Below, piece after piece: positions 26,189 to 33,333 of a stretch of DNA of 64,000 nt. Every line of letters starts with the position of its first letter. Position 1 is the stretch's first letter. The DNA lies in the NCBI RefSeq assembly GCF_000024465.1, contig NC_014010.1:496001-560000 (forward strand), read 5' to 3'. This DNA comes from Candidatus Puniceispirillum marinum IMCC1322 (GTDB lineage: Bacteria > Pseudomonadota > Alphaproteobacteria > Puniceispirillales > Puniceispirillaceae). Under the pieces are notes generated by a model. That model saw nothing but the letters and a program-made list of their open reading frames with translations. It ran no database searches and had not been told where the DNA came from. A program made the translations under genes and the position numbers.

Positions 26189-27529
26189 CTAGGCCGCCTT
26201 GCGCGCGCCCTTGGTCGCTTTTTCCAGCGCCTGTTCCAGATCGGCAATGATATCATCAATATGCTCGATCCCGATCGACAGGCGGATATAGCCCTGATTG
26301 ACGCCAGCCGCTTCCTGTTCTTCTGGGGTCAGTTGCGAATGCGTTGTTGACGCTGGATGAATGACCAGCGAACGGGCATCACCGATATTGGCGACATGAT
26401 GGAACAGCTCCAGCGCATCGACAAAGGCTTTACCTGCTTCCAGACCACCTTCCAGTTCAAACCCGACCAGGCCGCCATAGCCACCTTTCAGATACTGATA
26501 GGCACGGCGCGCTGGCTCGGCATCCTGCAACCGCGGATAATTGACCTTGGCAATGCCCGGATAGCTATCAAGGAAATCAGCTACCGCGCTGGCATTCTTG
26601 CTATGTTCGCGGATCCGCAATGGCAGGGTTTCAAGCCCCTGAATAAGCTGGAACGCATTAAATGGGCTAAGCGGTGCGCCCAGATCGCGCAACAATGTAA
26701 CGCGTGCTTTCAGAACATAGGCAATCGGCCCCAATGGCTTGGCCGCCTCGACCCAGACCGCACCATGATAAGACGGATCAGGCTGATTCAGGGCTGGTTG
26801 ACGTGCGGGGAACGCCCCCCAGTCGAAATTACCACCATCAATGATAATGCCGCCAATCGATGTGCCATGCCCGCCAATATATTTGGTCAGGGAATGGACA
26901 ACAATCGCCGCGCCATGATCGAATGGTCGGGCCAGCAAGGGCGCTGCCGTATTATCGACGATCAACGGGATACCCAGAGGCCGGCCAATATCGGCCACTT
27001 CCTGAATTGGAAACACTTCCAGCTTCGGATTAGGCAGGGTTTCGGCATAATAGGCACGCGTGCGCTCATCTGTCGCCGCCGCGAAATTTTCTGGCTTTGA
27101 CGGATCGACAAACCGCACCTCGATACCTTGCTGGGCAAAGGTGTTTTTGAACAGATTCCATGTCCCGCCATAAATATCGGTTGAACTGACGATATTGTCA
27201 CCGGCAACCGCCAGATTCTGGATCGCATAGGCCGAAGCCACCTGCCCTGACGCCACCGCCAGTGCCGCGACACCGCCTTCGATTGCGGCCACGCGTTTTT
27301 CCAGCACATCCGTTGTCGGGTTCATGATCCGCGTATAGATATTACCCAGTTCGGCAAGGCCAAACAGATTGGCCGCATGATCGGTTGAGCCAAATTCATA
27401 GGATGTCGTTTGATAGATCGGCACTGCCACAGCATTGGTTGCTGGATCCTGACGGAAGCCAGCATGCAACGCGGCGGTTTCAGGATGCAGAACAGGTGTA
27501 GATGTAGGCTGATTTTCAGAATTAGACAT
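26189..27529 (-). CDS. metY: O-acetylhomoserine sulfhydrylase (MetY type)
   Basis: 446 residues of the Cys/Met-metabolism PLP family. Direct sulfhydrylation of O-acetylhomoserine with sulfide to give homocysteine. Landmarks: HAGFRQDPATNAVAVPIYQTTSYEF at the start, YTRIMNPTTDVLE, the PLP-lysine stretch IVVHSLTKYIGGHG and the C-terminal SLVIHPASTTHSQLT. The length (about 430-450) marks MetY instead of the shorter MetB/MetC (about 380-400). It has a 310-base leader with a SAM-II riboswitch and terminator, so methionine synthesis is shut off when SAM is high. GAGGAG lies directly before the ATG region. Confidence 0.93.
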   Translation of the reverse strand: MSNSENQPTSTPVLHPETAALHAGFRQDPATNAVAVPIYQTTSYEFGSTDHAANLFGLAELGNIYTRIMNPTTDVLEKRVAAIEGGVAALAVASGQVASAYAIQNLAVAGDNIVSSTDIYGGTWNLFKNTFAQQGIEVRFVDPSKPENFAAATDERTRAYYAETLPNPKLEVFPIQEVADIGRPLGIPLIVDNTAAPLLARPFDHGAAIVVHSLTKYIGGHGTSIGGIIIDGGNFDWGAFPARQPALNQPDPSYHGAVWVEAAKPLGPIAYVLKARVTLLRDLGAPLSPFNAFQLIQGLETLPLRIREHSKNASAVADFLDSYPGIAKVNYPRLQDAEPARRAYQYLKGGYGGLVGFELEGGLEAGKAFVDALELFHHVANIGDARSLVIHPASTTHSQLTPEEQEAAGVNQGYIRLSIGIEHIDDIIADLEQALEKATKGARKAA

Positions 27530-27554
27530 TTTTGTCTCCTCTTTAGTGTTTTCG

Positions 27555-27720
27555 ACGACATGTCAGGGCACACAAGCTAGAATCAAATACCCAACCCGTT
27601 TTAAGAGAGGTCAGCTCACAAGGATGGCCGAAACAGGATCCGACCCGAAAGGCTGATGACATCTGGGCAAAATCCAGAAGCACCAACCAAAGCGGCATTA
27701 AAAGAAAAGTGCCGTAACCT
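27555..27720 (-). promoter_or_regulatory. structured segment of the metY leader
   Basis: Between the terminator and metY the leader can form several hairpins: GGCAC/GTGCC-type (CGGCACTTTTCTTTTAATGCCG), TCTGG/CCAGA around an A/T loop, and GGAT/ATCC inside a TCAGC/GCTGA helix. This is more pairing than expected for spacer. It could stabilise the message, or belong to a separate plus-strand RNA ending at the near-symmetric terminator. I cannot match it to a known class. Confidence 0.3.
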
Positions 27721-27750
27721 AAAAAACGCCTCGGCTAAAAGCGGGCGTTT
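27721..27750 (-). terminator. riboswitch-linked intrinsic terminator of metY
   Basis: On the minus strand AAACGCC and GGCGTTT pair and are followed by TTTTTT. The 5' side of the loop contains CGCTTTTAGCC, the near-complement of GGCTAAAGCG in the aptamer, so an alternative antiterminator helix is available. The stem lies 35 bases after the aptamer and about 190 bases before the metY start. Confidence 0.8.
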
Positions 27751-27784
27751 ATTGCTGACATCAAATCGTCAGGACATCCGGATC

Positions 27785-27835
27785 ACGCTTTAGCCGTATT
27801 TATGAATCGCCCGCAAGTTGATATTAAATCGGCGA
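27785..27835 (-). ncRNA. SAM-II riboswitch aptamer
   Basis: The minus strand matches the SAM-II consensus in order: TCGCC, GATTTAA, TTGCGGGCGA, ATAAAT and GGCTAAAGC, with the short P1 stem (TCGCC/GGCGA) and the pseudoknot strands in their expected places. SAM-II aptamers of this length control methionine genes of alphaproteobacteria and fold around S-adenosylmethionine as an H-type pseudoknot. A promoter lies immediately before it and a terminator after it, so control is probably at transcription. Confidence 0.85.
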
Positions 27836-27841
27836 TAAGGA

Positions 27842-27870
27842 ATAAAAACATGCGCGAGTCGCCCTGTCAA
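27842..27870 (-). promoter_or_regulatory. promoter of the SAM-II/metY transcript
   Basis: A perfect TTGACA (27865-27870) with TTTTAT (27842-27847) after 17 bases. The predicted start lies a few bases before the aptamer, so the riboswitch forms as soon as it is transcribed. Confidence 0.7.
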
Positions 27871-28101
27871 CAAGCCCTAAAGGAATATCATTTCAAATTT
27901 AGCTATAATATGAGCAAATTTTACTATTAGATGCAGAACAGCTACCCCGGCACTCCCAGCCTTTAGAACCGCCAACTGCAAAGCCCATAGCAGAGCGAAA
28001 CAGCCCAATTGATAACGGAATTTTAACCACCCCTCTGGTATTATTGGCGGATGATAGTGCCAATTTACATATGGCGTTGCATATCGCACCTGCGCGTCTT
28101 G

Positions 28102-28710
28102 ATGATGTTGCGGTGCCTGTTAATGTCATCCCTGTTGCTAGCGCCTCTGTTGTTTTCACCACCCGTAATGGCGGCTGATCTGGATAAGGGCGTACGCGCC
28201 TATAACGCTGGCGATTATACCACCGCCCTAGCCGAATTTCGTCCTCTAGCTGAACGAGGTGATGCCGCAGCACAAAATAATCTTGGGGTGATGTTTCATC
28301 TTGGAAAAGGTGTAGCACGGGATCACAGTTTGGCCTTTAAATGGTATAACCTCGCCGCTAATCAGGGGTATGACATGGCACAACATAATCTTGGCATTAT
28401 GTATGTATATGGCCTAGGCGTGCCAAAGAATTATGTTGAAGCTTTACGCTGGTTTCGCCGTGCCGCCATGCAAGGACATGCGGCGGGGCAATATGATCTT
28501 GGCGTGATGTATGCCAATGGTGAAGGCGTATCACAGGATGATGTGCTTGCGTATATGTGGGGTAATCTAGCACGGGGGCAAGGTTATGAAAAAACCGATG
28601 GTTTGTTTGAACGTCTTGAAGTCCGCATGACCCGCAAACAGATCGCCACAGCCCAGGCCATGGCACTGAAATGCGCCGTACAGGATTACAAGGATTGTGA
28701 TCAGCTTTAA
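28102..28710 (+). CDS. exported Sel1-repeat (TPR-like) protein
   Basis: About 200 residues after a signal peptide (MLRCLLMSSLLLAPLLF ... VMAAD). The mature part holds an N-terminal TPR-like unit and Sel1-like repeats of about 36 residues: AAQNNLGVMFHLGKGVARD, MAQHNLGIMYVYGLGVPKN, AGQYDLGVMYANGEGVSQD. Such repeats bind other proteins in the envelope; the partner is not known. I start at ATG 28102, which gives a normal signal; an ATG at 28051 would add 17 residues. It is divergent from metY and lies about 270 bases before trpD, with the parS site between them. Confidence 0.8.
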   Translation: MMLRCLLMSSLLLAPLLFSPPVMAADLDKGVRAYNAGDYTTALAEFRPLAERGDAAAQNNLGVMFHLGKGVARDHSLAFKWYNLAANQGYDMAQHNLGIMYVYGLGVPKNYVEALRWFRRAAMQGHAAGQYDLGVMYANGEGVSQDDVLAYMWGNLARGQGYEKTDGLFERLEVRMTRKQIATAQAMALKCAVQDYKDCDQL

Positions 28711-28817
28711 CCCGATTGCCAAATCCGATTGCCCAATATCCTGCGCGATAAAAATCAAATCGCCCAACATAAAAGCGCACAAGATATAAGCTGTCCGATT
28801 CAAGTTTGTTCACGAAA

Positions 28818-28833
28818 TGTTTCACGTGAAACA
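28818..28833. other. parS centromere site
   Basis: TGTTTCACGTGAAACA is a perfect copy of the ParB-binding parS palindrome, and the flanks extend the symmetry to 22 bp (AAA ... TTT, 28815-28836). It lies in the 270-base gap between the Sel1 gene and trpD. ParB loading at parS drives chromosome segregation near the origin; the ParAB genes themselves are not in the window. Confidence 0.88.
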
Positions 28834-28983
28834 TTTTTTAAAATGGCCATTCTTTCAAAAAAGATATGGCGCAGAGTCACAAACTCCATATATGACGGAG
28901 CCCTATATATGACGTGGGTTTCTTGCAAAAGCGGGACGAGCCACATATAGTTCAGCAACTTGGCAAGTCCATACAGGTAAATC

Positions 28984-30021
28984 ATGCCCGATATATTGAA
29001 ATCTGACATTATGAAAACCGCGATAGATGAGCTTATCAGCGGCGCAATGCCGACGCCGGCAACAATCCGCGATTGCTTTAACCAGATTATGGAAGGTGAC
29101 GTGTCGCCAGTCCGTATTTCGGCGTTCCTGATCGCGTTGAAAATGCGCGGTGAACGTGTTGAGGATATCGCCGCCGCGGCTTCGGTGATGCGCGAAAAGG
29201 CACTGACGATCGACGCCCCCGATGGCACCATGGATATTGTCGGCACTGGTGGTGATGGCATCGGCACCTATAACATATCTACCGCCACCGCCTTTGTTGT
29301 GGCGGGATGCGGAGTGCCTGTGGCCAAGCATGGCAATAAAGCTGTTTCATCGAAAAGTGGTGCGGCTGACGTGTTGTCCTGTCTGAATATCAAGCTTGAT
29401 TGTGATATCTCACTTGTCACTAAAGCGCTTTATTCAACTAATATCTGTTTTTTAATGGCACCCCGCCACCATGCCGCGATGCGCCATGTTGGCCCTGTCC
29501 GCGCCGAACTTGGGATCCGAACCATTTTTAATCTGCTTGGTCCCCTCGCCAATCCGGCGTTGGTCAAGCGCATCATGATCGGCGTATTTGACAAGGCATG
29601 GTGCACGCCTTTTGCGCATGCGCTGGCACAGCTTGGCACCACACATGCCTGGGTCGTGCATGGCTCCGATGGTCTTGATGAAGTGACCACGACAGGGGTG
29701 ACGCATGTGGCGGCACTCGAACATGGCACAGTGCGTGAATTCACCATTTCACCAGATGATTTTGGCATTTCTACTGCCAGTCTGGATGATCTTCGTGGCG
29801 GTAGCCCGGAAGAAAATGCCGACCACCTGCGTGCCTTACTTGATGGCGCAACAGGTGCCTATCGTGATATCGTGATAATGAATGCCGCCGTTGCGCTTGT
29901 AGCGGGTGGGCATGAGACTGATCTGAAAACAGGCGCCGAACGGGCACGCCATTCGATTGATACTGGACATGCCACAGCGGCGCTAGACGCGCTTGTTCGT
30001 ATCACCAATAGCGGAGATTGA
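28984..30021 (+). CDS. trpD: anthranilate phosphoribosyltransferase
   Basis: 345 residues. Second step of tryptophan synthesis: joins anthranilate and phosphoribosyl pyrophosphate. Glycine-rich PRPP loop GTGGDGIGTYNISTATA, KHGNKAVSSKSGAAD and the anthranilate-binding segment MAPRHHAAMRHVGPVRAELGIRTIFNLLGPL are intact. It begins a run with trpC, moaC and moeA. The ribosome site is weak (AGGT); the parS site and a near-repeat of TATATGACG lie in the leader. Stop overlaps the ORF frame of trpC. Confidence 0.95.
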   Translation: MPDILKSDIMKTAIDELISGAMPTPATIRDCFNQIMEGDVSPVRISAFLIALKMRGERVEDIAAAASVMREKALTIDAPDGTMDIVGTGGDGIGTYNISTATAFVVAGCGVPVAKHGNKAVSSKSGAADVLSCLNIKLDCDISLVTKALYSTNICFLMAPRHHAAMRHVGPVRAELGIRTIFNLLGPLANPALVKRIMIGVFDKAWCTPFAHALAQLGTTHAWVVHGSDGLDEVTTTGVTHVAALEHGTVREFTISPDDFGISTASLDDLRGGSPEENADHLRALLDGATGAYRDIVIMNAAVALVAGGHETDLKTGAERARHSIDTGHATAALDALVRITNSGD

Positions 30022-30023
30022 CC

Positions 30024-30827
30024 ATGCAGGACGTTCTAGCCCAGATTATCGATACAAAGCGCACTGAAATCGCCACGTTATTTGCCACAAGCAGTTTTAG
30101 CGATATTGACAAGGCGGCGCATGCGGCCTCGCCTGTGCGGGGGTTTACCAATGCGCTTAAAGCCGCCTCAAAAACCGGTTACGGCCTGATTGCCGAACTG
30201 AAGAAAGCATCCCCATCAAAGGGGCTTATCCGTGCCGATTTTGACCCCGAAACTTTGGCAAGAGCCTATGAGGAAGGCGGCGCGACCTGCCTTTCGGTGC
30301 TGACCGACCGGAAATGGTTTCAAGGCGCGTCTGAATATCTGGTGGCGGCGCGCAATGCTGTAAATCTGCCAGTACTGCGTAAAGATTTCATGATTGATCC
30401 GGTGCAAATCGCCGAGTCACGCGCGCTTGGCGCGGATTGTATTCTGCTGATTATGGCCGCGCTTGACGATGAACAGGCATTGGAGCTTGAAGCCTGTGCG
30501 CTTGATTACGGCATGGATGTGCTGATCGAAGTGCATGATGCCAGTGAGCTTGACCGCGCCTGTAAGCTAAAGTCACCATTGATGGGCATTAATAACCGTA
30601 ATCTCAAAACCATGGACATTTCGCTTGATGTTGGTGCCGCCATGTTGCCGCTTTTGCCAGATGACCACATTGCCGTTGCCGAAAGCGGTTTATTTGCACC
30701 AGCTGATCTGGCGCGTATGGCAAAATCTGGGGCACGGTGTTTTTTAATTGGTGAGTCGCTGATGCGTGCCGATGATGTTGCGGCCGCGACTGCCGCTATT
30801 TTAGATAATCCGGTTGCGGCTGGTTAG
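30024..30827 (+). CDS. trpC: indole-3-glycerol-phosphate synthase
   Basis: About 267 residues, TIM barrel. Closes CdRP to indole-3-glycerol phosphate. Key segments: AELKKASPSKGLIRADFDP (catalytic Lys and phosphate Ser), LSVLTDRKWFQGASEYL, LPVLRKDFMIDPVQIAESRALGAD, GINNRNLKT and VAESGLFAPADL. I take ATG 30024 with GGAG seven bases before it; a TTG at 30018 is unlikely. It starts 2 bases after the trpD stop, so the two are translated together. Confidence 0.95.
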   Translation: MQDVLAQIIDTKRTEIATLFATSSFSDIDKAAHAASPVRGFTNALKAASKTGYGLIAELKKASPSKGLIRADFDPETLARAYEEGGATCLSVLTDRKWFQGASEYLVAARNAVNLPVLRKDFMIDPVQIAESRALGADCILLIMAALDDEQALELEACALDYGMDVLIEVHDASELDRACKLKSPLMGINNRNLKTMDISLDVGAAMLPLLPDDHIAVAESGLFAPADLARMAKSGARCFLIGESLMRADDVAAATAAILDNPVAAG

Positions 30828-30858
30828 TCAGCTCATAACTGCATGAAACGAGGTTGAA

Positions 30859-31335
30859 ATGTCAAAATTCACCCATTTTGACGATAAAGGTGCCCCACAT
30901 ATGGTTGATGTTGGCAACAAGCCAGCAACTACAAGGGTGGCTGTTGCCAAGGGCTGTGTGATGATGCAACCCGAAACCCTGGCGATGATCGAAGATGGCA
31001 CCGCCAAAAAAGGTGATGTGATGGGTATTGCCCAACTTGCCGGTATTATGGGCGCAAAACAGACAGCCAGTCTGATTCCGCTATGTCACCCGCTTGGACT
31101 GGATCATGTGGCGGTCGAACTGACAATCAACCATGACCGTAATGCAGTCGACATTACCGCTACCTGCCGACTGTCCGGCCAGACCGGCGTCGAGATGGAA
31201 GCATTGACAGCGGTGAGTGTTACCGCACTCACCATCTATGATATGTGTAAATCGGTTGATCGTGGTATGCAGATTGCCGATATCCGGCTGACGCATAAAT
31301 CAGGCGGTAAATCCGGACAATATGATGCCCCGTAA
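30859..31335 (+). CDS. moaC: cyclic pyranopterin monophosphate synthase
   Basis: 158 residues. Second step of molybdenum cofactor synthesis, converting the MoaA product to cPMP. Active-site motifs [17 protein letters not shown] and the segment [26 protein letters not shown] are present. The gene follows trpC by 31 bases with GAGG before the ATG. This trpC-moaC-moeA-lexA order is common in alphaproteobacteria. Its end overlaps the start of moeA by 14 bases. Confidence 0.96.
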   Translation: MSKFTHFDDKGAPHMVDVGNKPATTRVAVAKGCVMMQPETLAMIEDGTAKKGDVMGIAQLAGIMGAKQTASLIPLCHPLGLDHVAVELTINHDRNAVDITATCRLSGQTGVEMEALTAVSVTALTIYDMCKSVDRGMQIADIRLTHKSGGKSGQYDAP

Positions 31336-32602
31336 CAAACACGCAGATGACAACCGCCCTCCTCTGCTTGCTGTTGCCGAGGCAAAGCAGCGTATTCTTG
31401 ACGGACTTGGCAGAACTGCAACCGAAAAGGTGTCATATGGTTCCGCATTGGGGCGCACGTTAGCCGCGCCAGTATATGCCAAGGCATCGGTGCCAGCCTT
31501 TGATCTATCGGCAATGGATGGATATGCGGTGCGTGGTGAAGATGTAAAAACCTTACCAGCGCGCCTGACGCGATGCGGTGAGTCGGCGGCTGGTCATCCC
31601 TTTACCGGCAAAGTTGCTCGGGGTGAAGCGGTACGTATTTTCACCGGCGCAAAGGTGCCCGATGATGCCGATGTGATTATTCTGCAAGAAGATGTCGATG
31701 CCATGTCAGAAGAAAACGGCATTACAATCACAATCAAAAGCGGCAATCCGGCTGGCAAACATATTCGCCGTAAAGGGCTGGATATGGAAAAGGATACGCC
31801 TGTACTTGATGCCGGACAGCATCTATCAGCCCGTGCTATCAGCCTGTGCCTGTCAGCAGGACATATTGAACTTGAGGTATATAAACAGCCCCGCATTGGC
31901 ATTTTATCAACAGGTGACGAACTGGTGCCACCCGGCACGACACCCGCCAAAGGCCAGATTGTCAGCTCCAATGCCCAATATCTGGCAGATTTTGTCGAGA
32001 TGAATGGGGGTATCCCTATTAATCTGGGCATTGCGCGTGATGCGGCTGGGGCTTTGGCAGAGGCGCTGGAAGCACATGCTGAGCTTGATTTGATTGTGAC
32101 CAGTGGCGGCGCGTCAGTGGGCGTTCATGATCATATAGCTGGTGATCTGGATGGTGCCAATCAAAAGGTTGATACGGTTAATCAAACCCAGATAGATTTC
32201 TGGAAAATTGCCATGCGCCCGGGCAAACCGGTCATTTTTGGCAAGATTCGTAATATTCCGCTTTTGGGATTGCCCGGCAACCCAGTGTCATCGGCCATTT
32301 GCGCGATGATATTTCTGGCACCAGCAATGGCGCATATGCAAGGACGGCATCATCAAGACATGACTTTTCATGCGATGCTGGCATCTGATTTGCGGGACAA
32401 TGACAAACGTCAGGAATATTTGCGAGCGACCCTTGCCTATGATGCGGCTGGTAGGGCGATTGTGACACCGGCCAGTTTACAGGATAGTTCGATGTTGTCA
32501 GTGCTGGCCAATGCCGATGTTCTGATTATGCGTCCGCCTTTTGATCCCGCCCGACATGCTGGCGATCAGGTTACGGTTCTGCCAATCCCCCGCCTGTTCT
32601 GA
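31322..32602 (+). CDS. moeA: molybdopterin molybdenumtransferase MoeA
   Basis: 426 residues. Inserts molybdate into adenylated molybdopterin. Seen: [18 protein letters not shown] at the N-terminus, [19 protein letters not shown], the MoCF-binding stretch [11 protein letters not shown] and [15 protein letters not shown], and [22 protein letters not shown] 31322 is followed by another ATG at 31325; either could start. It overlaps moaC by 14 bases and ends 95 bases before lexA. Confidence 0.95.
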   Translation: MMPRNKHADDNRPPLLAVAEAKQRILDGLGRTATEKVSYGSALGRTLAAPVYAKASVPAFDLSAMDGYAVRGEDVKTLPARLTRCGESAAGHPFTGKVARGEAVRIFTGAKVPDDADVIILQEDVDAMSEENGITITIKSGNPAGKHIRRKGLDMEKDTPVLDAGQHLSARAISLCLSAGHIELEVYKQPRIGILSTGDELVPPGTTPAKGQIVSSNAQYLADFVEMNGGIPINLGIARDAAGALAEALEAHAELDLIVTSGGASVGVHDHIAGDLDGANQKVDTVNQTQIDFWKIAMRPGKPVIFGKIRNIPLLGLPGNPVSSAICAMIFLAPAMAHMQGRHHQDMTFHAMLASDLRDNDKRQEYLRATLAYDAAGRAIVTPASLQDSSMLSVLANADVLIMRPPFDPARHAGDQVTVLPIPRLF

Positions 32603-32645
32603 GTTTCGCATTAATTCATTTATCCTGCCTATTGCCAAAGGCCCA

Positions 32646-32681
32646 GAACATTGCTAGAACATTTAGAGAACAAATGTGAAC
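32646..32681 (+). promoter_or_regulatory. LexA operator array upstream of lexA
   Basis: GAAC occurs four times in the same orientation at 32646, 32657, 32668 and 32678. The first three are spaced eleven bases apart, so two overlapping GAAC-N7-GAAC boxes (the alphaproteobacterial SOS box) share their middle half-site; the fourth is at ten. The array lies 17-52 bases before the lexA ATG and implies autoregulation. Confidence 0.85.
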
Positions 32682-32697
32682 AGCAAGGATCAAAGCC

Positions 32698-33333
32698 ATG
32701 TTAACACGCAAACAAAGCGAGCTTCTGGACTATCTAACAACGCATCTAGCTACGCATGATGTACCCCCTTCTTTCGATGAAATGCGAAACGCATTAGGCC
32801 TTGCGTCAAAATCGGGCATTCATCGGCTGGTATCGGGACTTGAGGAACGCGGCTATATAAGGCGCTTACCTAACCGAGCCCGTGCTATCGAAATTTTACG
32901 TCCTGCTGGCGAACCATCAGCTATGGCAAATGCTGTTGCGGCGGCCGCAGACATCATTGCGTTACCCTTCCTTGGTCGCATTGCGGCGGGAACACCAATT
33001 GAAGCTTTGAGCGATCCGACAAGACAGCTTGAAGTACCGGCAAGCATGATCGGCAATGGCGAACATTTTGCCCTCGAAATTGTGGGGGATTCGATGATTG
33101 ATGCCGGTATTCTTGAGGGTGATACGGTGGTGATCGAACGCGCAAATACAGCCAGTCATGGTGAAATCATCGTTGCCCTGATCAACAAACAGGAAGCGAC
33201 GCTGAAAACATTGCTGAAAGAGCCTGGCCGGATTGGTCTGGAAGCGGCAAACCCACAATATGAAACCCGCTATTTCAGCACGGATGCTGTTGAGGTACAG
33301 GGCAAACTCGCTGGTTTGATACGGAATTATTAG
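32698..33333 (+). CDS. lexA: SOS repressor LexA
   Basis: 211 residues. N-terminal winged-helix domain (MLTRKQSELLDYL, PPSFDEMRNALGLASKSGIHRLVSGLEERG) and C-terminal S24 peptidase. Self-cleavage site Ala97-Gly98 in GRIAAGTP; catalytic Ser132 in VGDSMIDAGILEGD and Lys170 in EATLK. RecA filaments trigger its cleavage and so induce DNA-repair genes. AAGGA precedes the ATG. A four-fold GAAC operator array lies just upstream. Its 3' end is overlapped antisense for 59 bases by comEC. Confidence 0.97.
   Translation: MLTRKQSELLDYLTTHLATHDVPPSFDEMRNALGLASKSGIHRLVSGLEERGYIRRLPNRARAIEILRPAGEPSAMANAVAAAADIIALPFLGRIAAGTPIEALSDPTRQLEVPASMIGNGEHFALEIVGDSMIDAGILEGDTVVIERANTASHGEIIVALINKQEATLKTLLKEPGRIGLEAANPQYETRYFSTDAVEVQGKLAGLIRNY

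Noticed and set aside
26357-27100. 247-codon plus-strand ORF opposite metY
   Set aside because: A shadow of metY with no ribosome site or family match.
27601-27720. SAM-I (S-box) riboswitch on the plus strand
   Set aside because: AAGAGAGGT and GATGGCC look alike at first sight, but the core kink-turn and the P3/P4 sequences do not follow in order.
30828-30858. Molybdenum-cofactor riboswitch before moaC
   Set aside because: The gap is only 31 bases, too short for the element.
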